NCBI RefSeq assembly: GCF_009730915.1
Contig: NC_052488.1
Span: forward strand, 19,834,305 to 19,898,304
Direction: 5' to 3'
DNA from: Dioscorea cayenensis subsp. rotundata
Taxonomy: Eukaryota > Streptophyta > Magnoliopsida > Dioscoreales > Dioscoreaceae
Length of the DNA stretch: 64,000 nucleotides
Shown here: one piece after another, positions 44,738 to 57,600 of the stretch
How positions within the stretch are numbered: the stretch's first letter is position 1
Layout of the letters: the number at the start of each line of letters is the position of its first letter
The notes under the pieces: generated by a model
Told to the model about the DNA's origin: nothing
Databases searched by the model: none
Seen by the model: only the letters and a program-made list of their open reading frames with translations
Translations under genes and position numbers: made by a program

Positions 44738-47700
44738 TCATATTCTATTGTAGGTAAAGAGCAAGTCTTTGAGTTTCTGTGCTTCAGGCTCTAGCCTGTC
44801 AAAAGACATTGCACTGGGTATTCTCCATCGCCAGTTTCCTAGCTGCAAAAGATCAAGAGTTACATGAGAACCACTTGAGATAATCAATATGCTACTGCAA
44901 TTAATTTAGTAAATTTTGATATGCTACAAGTTTAAACTGTTATATTAGTTCAAGACCATCTAATATTTGTTTGGTTTGTATTTTACAACAATGATCATTA
45001 AGAATGAAAGTATGAGATGAATCATCATTTTACCTGTGTGGCTGGAGTATTCATTCGGGAATCACTTCCAAGACCAAGTATGTCTTGCATTGGTATGACA
45101 GTAATTCGAGCAACAGATGCGATAGCAGCATGAATCATTGCCCATGAGATATTCGTTTCATTTGCCATCCAAAGATACTTTTGCACCTGTATAGAAAAAT
45201 TGACCCGAGTGTATAACATTCAAGCACTTGAAAGATTCACATTGACTAAGAAATCAAGCAGTAATCAAAGTTCAAGAGGATGAAATCAAGGCTCAAGAGT
45301 GCAAGCAACAGAAAGACTCACACTGCATCTTTCTTTGTCACTTATGTTCTGCCACCAACCTATAATCTAAAACAAGCAATAAGACAATCATAATCTTATC
45401 TGGAAAATACTGCAAGATATCAAGAAATGAGCACAAGAGACTAAGAAGGCATGGGTTTTTGAAAACTCATTAGTTAATTACTGCAAAGGCAAATTCATAG
45501 CAAAAGACCTCACCGTATCATTATCATGGGTTCCGGTATATACAACTTGATTTGGTTCATGATTGTGAGGCAGATGAGGGTTGTCTGGGTCGCTTCCAAA
45601 AGCTAGGATCACAAATAATAAAAAAAGAAAGACAATGATTGGATAAGCACATGCCACAAATAAACTTACAGGGTAAACTAGTTTTTTCAATTACCAAACT
45701 GGAGGACAGCCATTCCTGGAGCTCCAATATCTTTCCTTAGCTGAACAACATCCTCTGTTATCACTCCCTTTTATTAAAGAACAAACAGATCAGTTAAAAA
45801 AAAAAAAAAATACTAATAATAATCCTGCAAGGATTATAAGAAAATCTGCTTCAAAATGGTAAGCCATCAACAAACCAGGTCCTCTGCAATGATGTCAATT
45901 TTCCCCAAAGCTTTAACGACGGCATCAAAGAAGGCTTTCCTTGGTCCAGCCTACTGTCAATTATTGAAATCATTAACTAAGGGTCCAAAGAGGAAGTCCT
46001 CTACCGAACTTATTCTAACCTTTACCTTCCATCTTCCAAAGGTCGCGATCTTTGCTTCTGCACACATGAAATTTGATGATTCCATTGCATGAAATATGTA
46101 AAATGATTACCAGATAAATGAATGTGATGCCATTTAAATGAACTAACCAGATGGTATAGCCCAAAACCCAGCAAAGCCTCGAAAATGATCTATCCTGAAT
46201 TCATCATAAAGATCAATTGCACGCTTAATTCTCTGTATCCACCATGCAAATCCATTATGCTCCATAGCTCTCCAATCATACAGAGGACTGTCATACAAGA
46301 AATGAAATGAAATGAATGTGGTTTAACAGTTCAACAAGTTAATTAAAGAATAATGCGAGAAATCTGAACCTGCCCCAAAGCTGACCGGTTTCACTGAAGG
46401 CATCAGGAGGAACACCACTAACAAGGACAGGAAAACCACTCCTATCCTGCCACAGACAAAATGCTAGATCGATTAAGGCTAAAATTACACTAATTAGATA
46501 GTGACAAAAAATCTTCATGTAATGGTAGAGAATTGCTCACAAGTAAAAAAGAACTTTTGTTGGCCCAAACATCAGCACTGTGATATCCCACATAAATTGG
46601 CATATCACCCATTATCTTAATTCCTAAACCTTTTGCATGTGCACGAACTCTTTGCCATTGCCTTTGGAATAGGAACTGCTCAGCAGTAAATATGTCCATC
46701 TGCAATAAAAAGAATTTCAACTTTTTATAAGCATCACACTTATTTGGTTTCCTACAATGGAAGATGAGATGCAGTAACTTGAGTGTATATTACATTTTAC
46801 ATTGAGCAAATATCAACAGAAGCTTACGAAGTGTTTTTCGCTTTGATGAATCTCTACCAAGGCTCTCAGATGTCTATTTTTTAGGGATTCGGGCCACTCA
46901 TGCCAGGAGAATGTATCAACAAGGCGATCAATTGCAGCAAAAAAAGCTGCATCTTCAAGCCACCCTGAACATGAAAATTTCTTGAAGAATCAAGTCTCCA
47001 AGATATTATATGCCACCAATTGAGGTTATATATAATGCTAACATTTTCAAATTTTCAAATAATGACTGCAGCATAGAAGTCAATTAAGCATTCCAGAAGA
47101 CATTCCTATTCAAAGGCATGTATAAGGTGCATGAACTGGAAAATTGATGCTCGACCAAATAAAACTTTAAAAAAAAAACCTTAATGAATCTATGACTTGT
47201 GGACCTGTAGTTAAGAAAGATTTTTTTTACTATATGTAAGAAGCCAAACATTCCTCAAAAAATACTCATATGTGAAGTCTTAGTATCCTGGTAAAAATCA
47301 TATTGCAACTTTATCCCTGACCAGAACACAAACGTAAGAAGATGCAGAAATGAATTTAAAAAAAGAAAAAAAGAAAAAAAGAAAAAAAACAGGGGATTCT
47401 TCTTTAATGAGGGCCAACTTATTTAGTCCCTGCCTGTAATATATGGTAAACTGAGACACCCCAGCCTTTTAATCCCAAAGCATATATACAAGTTTGAACA
47501 TTGTATCAACTAGATCTTCTGTCAGCTTTTTCAAGAAAAGATTTCTGATCTAGCGAATATGAGTTTAGCAAATCAGCATAAACCTTTACCTGAGATTCCA
47601 GGATCTTTACAAAATCTCTCAAATTCCTCTTTAAGCTTTCCTTGACTTAAAATGAGCCTCTCTGCAGCCTAAGAAAATACATATGTATCCAGAAGACATA

Positions 47701-49131
47701 TTGTCAATCAATATCAGTGGTACGTGGCATGGGTGAAATAAATTAATAATTTTAATACTATGAATGCAGGTGAGCAAAATGCCATCTTAAAAAAACTATA
47801 TAGCTCGGCAATTTACTTTATAAAGGTGCACAAGACTAAGTGAGAACAGCATGGATTGGTTTCATCTACTTACTTTAGCTATCAAAGGATCCTTTATTTC
47901 TGAAATGGCCTTGAATTGAACACGCTCCATTTCCCTATAATCAAAGAGGCATACGTAAGAAGCTCATCAAAAGAAAAATGAACAATTATCAATGAAATAT
48001 TTTCAGGCATTTTGAGAGATCACATGGGTTCTGGAAGTTCATCCTTCATCAATAATCCATCTTTGACCAACTCTTCAAGTGAAATCAGCAGAGTGTTTCC
48101 ACAATTGGCATCCTAAAAACAATTAGAAAATACTGATAGTGACAAACCAAAACCTATAACAAGAATTCATCTTTCCTTAAATTATTACAAATCTGAAAGT
48201 CAAGATTAGCTTAAAACACCTGTCCGGCATAAGGTGATCCATCTTCATTGGCTCTTCTCCCTGGAGGAACAAGAGGAAGTACCTGGAAATCAAGGTGCCA
48301 GTGTTCATAATGTAAATAATTATAGCAAATTTAATCAACAATCAGAAGGAGAACCACAAGCACAGAAAATGCAGAGATAACTCCGAAGTAAGCTTTTTCT
48401 CCATTGACATTAAAGCAGGTCAGTCTTCATTTACAAGAAATACTGGCCTTCATCCAAAGGCAAATGAGAAACATAGTAATCAGTATGATAACAAACTAAG
48501 CTAACTCCGAACGTTATCAACTTTCTTCAAATAGATTCAACTTCAACTCAATCTGACACTTCTGACCCACAGAGAAATAAACTAAGATAGCATTTCTAAA
48601 TTGTTAGAGGCCATGAATTTCCTATGCCTTTAGGATCAAAAAGAGAACTTTATTTTTCTCACCGTACCATTAGTGGCAACATCAACCGAACGTCACCATT
48701 ATCGTTGACCATAGACTAAGCATAACTCTAAAATCAAGGAAATTATTCAAATGAATCAAAGAGAGGGAGCAAACCTGCCAGACTGAACAACCAGCTGAAT
48801 GAAGCCAATCCAAGAACCGAATGGCCTCCTCACCGAGATCCCCAATCCCATACGGCCCAGGCAGTGAACTCGGGTGAAGAAGCACCCCAGCTCTCCTCTT
48901 CCCCTCCTCCCGAGCCGGAAAATGCGTCCCATAATCCTCCGGCAGGTACTCCCCCGTGCGCACCACCAAATCTCCCACCACATTAGCACTCACCACCGCA
49001 GACAAGACAAGACCCGATGGTCGCCGGCGATCAGGAGTAGATCTCAAATCCAGAGCTCGACGACATCCATCCCTTCTCGATATCCAAGGAACCGAGGGTT
49101 TGAAGCTGCAAAAGGATCGCAATGTAGCCAT
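44738..49131 (-). CDS. DPE1: 4-alpha-glucanotransferase, chloroplastic (disproportionating enzyme 1, D-enzyme)
   Basis: Plastid GH77 enzyme that transfers glucan segments between maltooligosaccharides, freeing glucose during starch breakdown. Sixteen exons: 48775-49131, 48220-48282, 48024-48112, 47874-47934, 47590-47668, 46828-46964, 46541-46699, 46370-46446, 46148-46287, 46026-46057, 45876-45950, 45695-45767, 45514-45602, 45322-45366, 45034-45186 and 44738-44842. All phases join: 1734 nt, 577 aa, the family's usual length. A Ser/Arg-rich N-terminus (MATLRSFCSFKPSVPWISRR) fits a transit peptide. Catalytic residues are Asp374 (FRIDHFRGF), Glu421 (IIAEDLG) and Asp474 (GTHDNDT). AGVLLHPSSLPGPYGIGDLG and PYAGQDANCGN are family signatures. 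The longer open frame upstream starts with GTG, so 49131 is the first ATG. Two G-boxes lie in the leader/promoter. Confidence 0.95.
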
Positions 49132-49194
49132 TGAACAGCACTCGAGAGATCGATTGTTCGAGATCAAGAAAGAAAGAGAAAGACGAGAACACGT

Positions 49195-49245
49195 CACGTG
49201 AAAGGACGAAGCGAAGCTTATGGACGGCTGATGGAGTAACACGTG
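49195..49245. promoter_or_regulatory. Two CACGTG G-boxes 5' of DPE1
   Basis: Perfect palindromic CACGTG at 49195-49200 (within ACGTCACGTG) and 49240-49245 (within CACGTGACG), 45 bp apart. A TATA-like TTTTATATTAAA lies near 49254-49265 on the minus strand, so the G-boxes fall close to the likely transcription start. G-boxes bind bZIP and bHLH factors of light and ABA signalling; regulation here is inferred. Confidence 0.5.
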
Positions 49246-49594
49246 ACGAAGTAAATTTAATATAAAACCCCCTCAATTTTATAATATTCCAAAAAAACAA
49301 CCCCTAAGAGCAACATACAATTGAAACTAATCATCAACTCAAAAACGAGTTGGTGCATGCATAATATATAATTAATTCACATCGTGTGTTAAAGAGTTTG
49401 AATTATAGATAAAAATACATTTATCTGATGTGAATTCGAATCACAAGTGAATCCACGTAAATGATTCCGGTTATTTGTATTTGTATTCAAAATTTATGAA
49501 TGTCTCTGACTTTCTTAGCAGCCTAATCGTTCATCGTTGTTAAAAAAATCCAAGATAAGAAAACATTTGGATTCTTACAAGACGGAAATGGAAA

Positions 49595-50436
49595 TCAAAT
49601 CCTAACAAAGAAGATGGTGAGCTCAGGACCATTGTTTCCTTCATGGCTGAGCATGTAGAAGGTCTCAGAATCTCTAGAACCAATGGCGTGCTCAAAGGTG
49701 GCTCGCACGTAGGCAATCTCGGAGTCAGGACCATCAGACTCGGAGTTGGTTGGGAGAACACCAACGCCCATGGAGACAGCACGGAGGAGTTCCATGATGG
49801 AGATGTCTTCTTCGTTGGGGTCACGCCGGAGGCCGTAGCCGTTCTTTTTGCCGTTGGAGAACATGGTCCAGAGTGGCTCGTTGAGTAGCTTTGGCGGTGT
49901 TGTTGTGCGGTGGTCTTTGAGGTTGCCGGGTCTTTTCTCGCACTCTAATGCGATGCGTACCATGCCGGAGCTCATGTCTCGGAGGAGAACTTGGGTTTGC
50001 ATGGCGAGTTCGATGATGAGAGTTGGAAGACAACTGAATTAACTAATGAAAATTGATTAATTGTTATATTATATCAAAAGGTGGGATTTTTATTTCCAAA
50101 AATTGGGAAAGACCTAGGGGATTCTTGGATGGAGAGGCTGACACGGCCTTTGCGATAGCCGAAGAGAGTGCCGGTGACGCGAGAGCTGGAGAGGTTGCGG
50201 GAGACGTCGGTGTGGCGGAGATGGGTGGGGGTGAGGTGGCAGGTTGGTTTGCATTTGGGGGTGAAGATGGGGAGGGAGCGGAAGACGGAGCGGAGGACGC
50301 CGAAGAGGCGGAGAGGGCGGGAGCGGAAGGAACGGCGAGGGGGTTTGACGAGGGAGATGGTAGGGCGGGGGATGGAGAGCATCGGCTGGCCTTGGTCTTC
50401 AGAGGTGGAGGATCCGGTCTTCCTCGGCTCGGTCAT
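49595..50436 (-). CDS. MIZU-KUSSEI1-type (MIZ1, DUF617) protein
   Basis: Member of the plant-only DUF617 family founded by MIZ1, needed for root hydrotropism in Arabidopsis. Which member this is cannot be told. Two exons, 50114-50436 and 49595-50033, 253 aa, with an 80-bp GT-AG intron joining in phase. The N-terminal 75 residues are Arg/Pro/Ser-rich and variable in the family (RRSFRSRPLRLFGVLRS). The DUF617 core begins at VTGTLFGYRKGRVSLSIQE and continues with LPTLIIELAMQTQVL, MVRIALECEKRPG, EPLWTMFSNGKKNGYG and ISIMELLRAVSMGVGVLP. It ends with GSRDSETFYMLSHEGNNG and LTIFFVRI-stop. The GT(50113)-AG(50034) pair lies exactly where continuous family similarity breaks, which supports a real intron over a damaged gene. 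It lies downstream of, and parallel to, RKP and upstream of DPE1. Confidence 0.88.
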
Positions 50437-51606
50437 TGGTTCCTCGCCGGAGCTTCTTCGGAAAAGGGGGGGAGGGCCTTGGAATGGGGATGAATTCGCG
50501 ATGGATTCGGGTTCTGGTTTTTTTTTTTATTATTATTATTATCTCAAGGGCTTCGACCAAGTCTCACGGCTCGCCGCGGTTTTTGTGTTTCTTTGTGATC
50601 TTGTTGCAAATTTATAGGCCTTTGCTCTCATGGTGAACCTGTGTTGCGACAGGGCCGGTTAACAAGTTCCCATTTTATCTATATAAAATAATAATTATTA
50701 TTATTATTATTATTATTATTTTATAAAGAGGAAAAATATATTGAAAAATGGCATATTTATTGAAGTGTGTGCCGGAGGAGTGATCCCAACATCTACATGA
50801 ACATGAGTCCCACCAAATCTCAGCGTTCTACATGTACCACCGAGTCCCATCACCTTTATTTTTTCTATTAAGATTTACGCACACCCTTATTTTTTTTTTT
50901 TTGTCAAGGTTAACAATTTATCTTAAGAAATAATAATAAATAAAATAAATGTATTTTTATTTGTCATATAAAATTTTTATTTTATGGATTTTATGTGAAA
51001 TTAAAAATATTAACAAAATTAGAGGTGCTTTCTCTTTTAAGATGAAAATATCTCTTCATATTTGTTGCTTTTTAGCTTTTTTTTCTAATTCAAATCACAG
51101 CGCCAGTACTGGTTCATATTGATTGTCTTTTTTTTTCATTTTTTAAATTGAAACGTAAAAAAATAATCATATATTTTAAGTAACAAACCTTGCTCGTTGG
51201 AGATGTATTTATACTACAGTAATTGGTATTACACTAAAGAAAATGATTTTCAACAACCCTCATTGCAGAGGTCTCTATACGTTGTTTTATTACAATAGAT
51301 AGAGATATTCCTCTAATTTACATCTCATATTTACAAAGGAATTGCCTGGCGTGCCCCTGCGACTACAAAATTTCCATCTCTTCCGCTAAATTATAATACA
51401 TTGAACAACTCGGAAGCACCGGACAACCATTTCTGGCAAACAAACTTATACATTGAAGCCCTCCCGGTCAGAATTTGGTAAAACCCGTTTCTTTACTGTC
51501 CTGCCTCGAAGCAGCCAGTGAAGCTACAATCATCTTTTTAATCTGCTTACAACCGCAGACGACTGGGGACGAAAAACAAACACGAGTTCATGCATCAGCT
51601 GCTCTT
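50437..51606. other. MIZ1-type promoter region and RKP 3' UTR
   Basis: Contains (TTA)n tracts near 50527-50541 and 50692-50722 and poly-T runs. The part from about 51250 to 51606 is non-repetitive and probably the RKP 3' UTR. No other gene seen. Confidence 0.45.
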
Positions 51607-54600
51607 TCAGTTGCGAGTTTTTTTCATCCTAACCACTGATGTGACTGTTGCATTACAAAAGAAGCATCTCTCGCAGTTCAAAAGGTGCCGGGTTATGCAG
51701 CCAAAGCAGGACATATGGTTGCAAGGCTTAAACATGGCATCTGAGTCACAGGCGTAGCAGATGCAACAGCAATTCTCCATTTCCTCCCCACTAATGCCAA
51801 CCTTTTCTTTTGATCTACTCATTAGGTAGTTTGAGAATTCCTCCAACTGTGCGAGTTTCGCAAGAGATGCATCACCTTTTAATACACCGCTCTGCAAAAA
51901 AGGCGAAATCAGAAAAATATTGTAGGGCAGTAAAGGAGCAGTTGTACAACTTGGTAAATCTCAAAAATTTATGTTGAACACCAAATAAGGCATGCTCATA
52001 ATTGTATTTTCTGAAGCTATAGTTATACATAGCTAACAGTAAATGGTTCATTTGCATCATCATTTGTGTCCGCATTCCCGGTAGAAATTGAGCAGCAAAT
52101 AGAAGAAACAGGATATTTTTTGTTTCAATGCAATTAGAGAATGCCAAGAGCATGGTAACCAGAAACAACCAAGTAAATACCAAACTTTGTGATAAATTGA
52201 CAGGCATGAAATACTAAATCAAATCAATCAAACATAAAATTTAACGGTTTCACAAAGTTATTCTAGTGAGCTCAATCAGAAGTCCCTTGATCAGAAATAC
52301 TCATGAGGCAAATGAGAAACAAAAGAATACACGAAGATTACCCAGTTGTAGCCCAACAGGTATTTAATTCCACAATGAACAGTTGTTGGGCAGTCCATGC
52401 TTGCAAATACCCCTATAATATCATTTAGATCACCCTGGACTCGATCAGAACTTGCATCCATAAGGTTAAGGATTATCCCAACCAGTGGTGCTAGAATGGT
52501 AGTCCTGTTTGTCTTCTCTTGAAATTGGCCAGGTCGGCGAAGAGACCTGCTAAAAAGAAATTAGAAAAGATTAAAACAAAAAAAAACAGAGGATGGATAA
52601 AAGAATGGCTACAGCAGATAGTATCCCAAAGGACCTTTAAATAAAAGGACAAAAAGAACAGCACTACAAAGAACTGAAGAAAGAACTTGTCCACTCGCTA
52701 ACATCAATCTGCTAAAAATATTCAACTATCACTCATGAGCTTATGCCAGCTTTTCAGTACCATCTCATCTGATTCGAGCATTCCTTCATCATAGCTAACC
52801 TATATTTGTCTACATGAGCTTGAGCACTTCAAGTCGTTTTTAGCACCAACTCTTACAAAATGTAAAACAGTTCATACTTTTTAGATTCTGTAACAACTTA
52901 CAAGTCAAAAAACTCAGCATCTGCAACTGAAATTATGTGATTCAGAATAAAGATGATCAACTCAGTTAGCCTTCGAAGATTCATAACAGGCCCACAAAGG
53001 AATGCTTGAGGAATTTCACGCGTGCAGAATTCCAAAACCCGTGCAAGATTGCATGAAATGTCAAAAATAACACCACATTTTCTTTGTTGTAAGTCAGCAA
53101 TCTGCAGGTGGGGAAAGCACTCCAAGTCATGATATAGTGAATATTCATGTCAGGCCCAGTATAAATATCTAAAATAGTAAGCCATAATATCAAAAGGTCA
53201 AGAAGAACAGAATACAGATCTTGAAAGCATAATAACATTCAATTTAATTTAGTGCAAACATGTGCCATTGAATAGCAGAGGACCAAAAAGACTACAGATA
53301 GATATACATATGAAGAGCTAAAAACCACTTACATTTCAATTTACTACAGAGAGCAGCTTCATTAATTCACATAAACAGATGTACTTTCAAATATTAATAT
53401 CAACAAAAACAGCATTTCGTGAAACCATAGAATAAGCATAAAAAGACAGGAAGAAGTCAGATGTAAATCTCATGCATATCTCAGATGAGGGGTCAAATAT
53501 AAAACAAACCTGATGATTGTCTTGCATTTCTCGGATGGATACAGAAAATTCCGTCATTGTCCAGCTAAGAGTGTTGAAAAGTCTATTGAGAAAAGAAGAG
53601 AATAATTCTTCATTATGGATGCAGATCTCTCGTAGTAATACCTTCAAATGAAAACAATGAAAGAAAGATTAAATAAATTGACATGGAAAAATAGACTGTT
53701 AACAGCACCACCACAAAAAAAAAGGTCACCCAACCTGGAAAAGGAGTGATGCAGATGATTCTGCATGCTTTGTGGAGCCAAATCCAGAGCCTTTGCAAAG
53801 CCGGACAAGTATGTTTGTAACTGGTATCCATGATCTGTTATCAAATGATGACAGTAGTGCCTTTGGCATCCTTTGGAGAGCTTCCTTGTTCATTTCAAAA
53901 GCAGCCAAATAGTCCTTGTACTGCACCAAGACTGACATTGATTGCAGAAGAAGATCTTTTATATCAGCACTTGATATTCGTGGATCATTGAAGTGCTTGA
54001 CCACAAAAGTAACCTATAATAACAATGATCAAAATTTCTATGAATTTCCAAGCCAAAGGATTTAATAAAGATTAACCTTATTACAAGAACACACCTCTAA
54101 TTGACCATGAAGTAGAAAACTCAATTATTTTCTTACTCCAGCAATGAATCTAGTTGTTTAGTACTTCTTCCTCCTTTCTTATGACAGAGTATAACCAAGT
54201 ACAAGTAGGATGCATTCACAATATTCCGCAATTTCCTACTACTTGGATGAGGATTCAATCATTTCACAATAATCCAATCTGTCGAACATCCGGACTCAGT
54301 CACAGTTTGGCTACCAATAAAATTCCTTGACATCTAAATAGAGTTCTAACCGGCTGCCATAACTAGCGCTCTACAAGGATCAAGCTTACTCAAGCAGAGC
54401 TCAGCTCAAGCACCACTCGAAATTAAGTAACTTGAGCTTGAGCGGAAATTAGCTCAAAAACGGTCATTCGAGCTCAGCTCGATATTAATCTCAAAAGCTC
54501 ATGCTTGACTTGGTTTACTTTGAGATTAAAATCGAATGGATTTATTTTCAAGAAATTCGAATTTGACTAGATAATTCGAAACAAAAACTTCAGCTTGTTT

Positions 54601-57600
54601 TTTTTGTTTTTATAGATCAACAATACAAATTATATAATATTTTTAATATAATGACATATTCTATAACAAATTAACAATATTACGTAATATAAATATATAT
54701 AAATTATAACATATTTATATATTTCGAGCTATCGAGCTAAGATCAATGTAATTAAAAGCGCTAGGCGCCTTTGAAGCGATGAGAATGTAAATCGCTTGAT
54801 GTGCTAGGTGCCACTTGGCACTCACCCGAGCAACATGAAGAGCTATCAAAAAAAATATATATATATATATATTTATATTTAAAAGCAATATAGAAATAGC
54901 TTAAAATTGAACTTAAATTAATATAATAATCATCTACTAAAATATTGCAGATCCAAAATAAAAGCATAAACACAAAACCACAAAAGACAATCTAAACTTT
55001 AAAATTTAGCATGCAAGATCTAATTTAAAATATTAATTCTAGTCTAATAATCTAACTCTATTAGGCCATCTTCCTCATCATCTAAGCTATTGTTTTTTTC
55101 ATCATTAGATTTGTAATCCTCAATTTCTTCATCCGATTGATATAAATCAGGTTGTTCTTTAATTCTTGCTTTAGAAGTAGAGTTTGAACCATTGTCAATT
55201 GATCCCACTCTTGATCTAGAAAATATTTGTGGTTGTCCAACCCAAAATGCTCTAGCAGCTTCACCCTATGTCAAGCTATCACCTTCGGAAGCCAATTCAC
55301 CTTTGGTACTTCTTTCACCCATGTCGATTAATCCCAATCTTGATCTAGTGAAAATATGTTGCTTCAATATTCTTCTCAAAATAAAACTCCTTCCCAATTA
55401 AACTTCTTTATCTTTCACATGGCATCTCTCAAGTTTTCCTCTAGTTTCCTTATGAAGTTTCTTGTTTATTTTTAATCTCTTTCTTTGTGTTATTTTTATT
55501 CCCTCCTAAAAAGTCTCTCCATATTCCAAAAAGTTGCCTAAACCTGTTTGGAAAAAAATAAAAAACCTCTCTTCTTAATTGTTACCCTTTCCAAACATAA
55601 TTGTTTATATTTCCTAAAAAACATTTATTACTCTATAATATAGTCTCCTAAAAAGCATTTAAAAAAATGTAAAAAGGAGAAAACTAACAACGGCAATGCT
55701 TTTTTTTGCCTTTTTTTCCTTACACCTAGGCTGAGGAGCTTGCCTAGGCAACGCTTCTTTAGTGGTGCCTCACCTAGCAGGTTATGAGACTCTAAAGACT
55801 CACCTCACCTGGGCACCTAGGTGAGAGCTTCTTGTGCTTTTAATAACACCGGCTAAGATCAATCAAGCCCAACTTGGCTTGAAGTGCAAGAGCTTGAAAT
55901 TTCCAATTGAACTCAAGCTTTTAGCAAGTAGAGATCAAGCTGCTCAAAAAGAGCTTGATAATTGATGGTCGAACCCATAGAAGAATTTTCACATAGAAAG
56001 ACAAAGCCACCTTTTCACCACTTTTTAAACATCTATTTTATCAAATATAAAATTCATAGGTCCAAAATCACTTAAAGTTCAAAATAAAAATCATTTACAC
56101 AGTCAATTGATGTAAATGGCAACGGCTATTTAGCTTAAATCGATCACATTATCATTCTAGCTTCACCATCTAACCAGCCATATCCAAAGAAAATAATGTC
56201 AAAGAAAGGATAACAAGTCTGAAAGAAGAATCAGCATACAAGCACAGATAAGTGAAAAACTGAGTAACCCTCTCAACATTGGCATTTGAATCATAAATGA
56301 CAAGAAAAGTTAACTTGGAGCAAGGCAAAGGCTTTCCAACATAAATTACAGAGTAATTATCTCCTGCAAACCACAGTCCTATAAGATTAAGAAAGTCTAT
56401 GAAGTTGGAATGACTTGTTAATAGTAGAGAACACTATGACATGTTTTGTTTAAGTTGACGAACTTGCAGTGCAAGAGGATTCATATGAAAATACTAATAT
56501 TCCTTCTTGGCTGGATGCAAGGAGAAATGCATCATCTTTATCATATGGCTGACTTACAGCTATGATAACTTAAAGCATTACTAATTTAACATTTGAGCTG
56601 GGCTGGCCAAAAACTGGTTTGAGAAAGTTTGAATAAAGTGGCTTACAAGTGCACTGGGCTCATGTTGAGCATTATTCAGACCCTAAATTAATTTTGTGAA
56701 GCTTTGACCAGTTCCAAGGTATAACTAATTGCCTTAGACTTAAGGGGATCCTCTCTAAAACCCGTATGAGTTAGAAATGCAACACTTTAATTTACAATCT
56801 AGTCATAAATCAAAATGTTGCACTTAGGCCTCTTGATGCTAATCTACTCACATGTGGAGTGGAGATCTTGCACCAAACCAAACAAAAGAAATTGTTAGTT
56901 ACCAATAGGAGGAACCGACTAACATCCATTAATACAAAACCAAACAGTCACTAAATGTAAATCTGTGATAAAGGAAAATGTGAGAAACAAACAAAGATGA
57001 TTGGCACGTACAAATGAAGCAAGCCCCTGCTTGATAAAAATTCCAGAAGAAACAAATGGAGGATCGCTCTTACGTAAAGCATGGAAACAGTCAACCTGCA
57101 TAGATTGCAAAGGGAGCAGCTGAGAAGACGATGCGGTAATCTAAAACTGACGAAGAAGGAACAACAGAAATAGCATACCAGTGCTTCCAGATAAAACTCA
57201 GGGATATAAAGGAATAAGGAATCGATATCACTAAGCACCAACAACAACTGCACAACCCACATGCATGTAGCATACATTCCCCTTTGCTTCCACCTTGCAA
57301 ATAAGGAAACACGATACCTGCAATAAATAACCACAATAAGTTGAGCAGACCACAAGACCAGCAGAATAATATAAATAATATTTGTGCACATTCACTCCTA
57401 TAGCATGCGTAATGCAAGGTTCATCTGTTCCATATATATATATCTGACACTAAGAAAACCAGTTAAACCACATTTGACATCACACATGCCTTGTGAAGGA
57501 AACAATGAACAAAAAACAGGCAGATGGACATGCAGTAGAATATGATCCAAACTTTTGAAGTTTGAATTAAAATCTTAATTTTTGCTAAGTCAGGTAAAAA

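Noticed and set aside
49132-49242. Longer DPE1 open frame starting at 49242
   Set aside because: The first codon there is GTG, not ATG; the first in-frame ATG is at 49131 and gives a normal transit peptide and family length.
50053-50617. Plus-strand frames opposite the MIZ1-type gene
   Set aside because: Antisense shadows of the GC-rich first exon.
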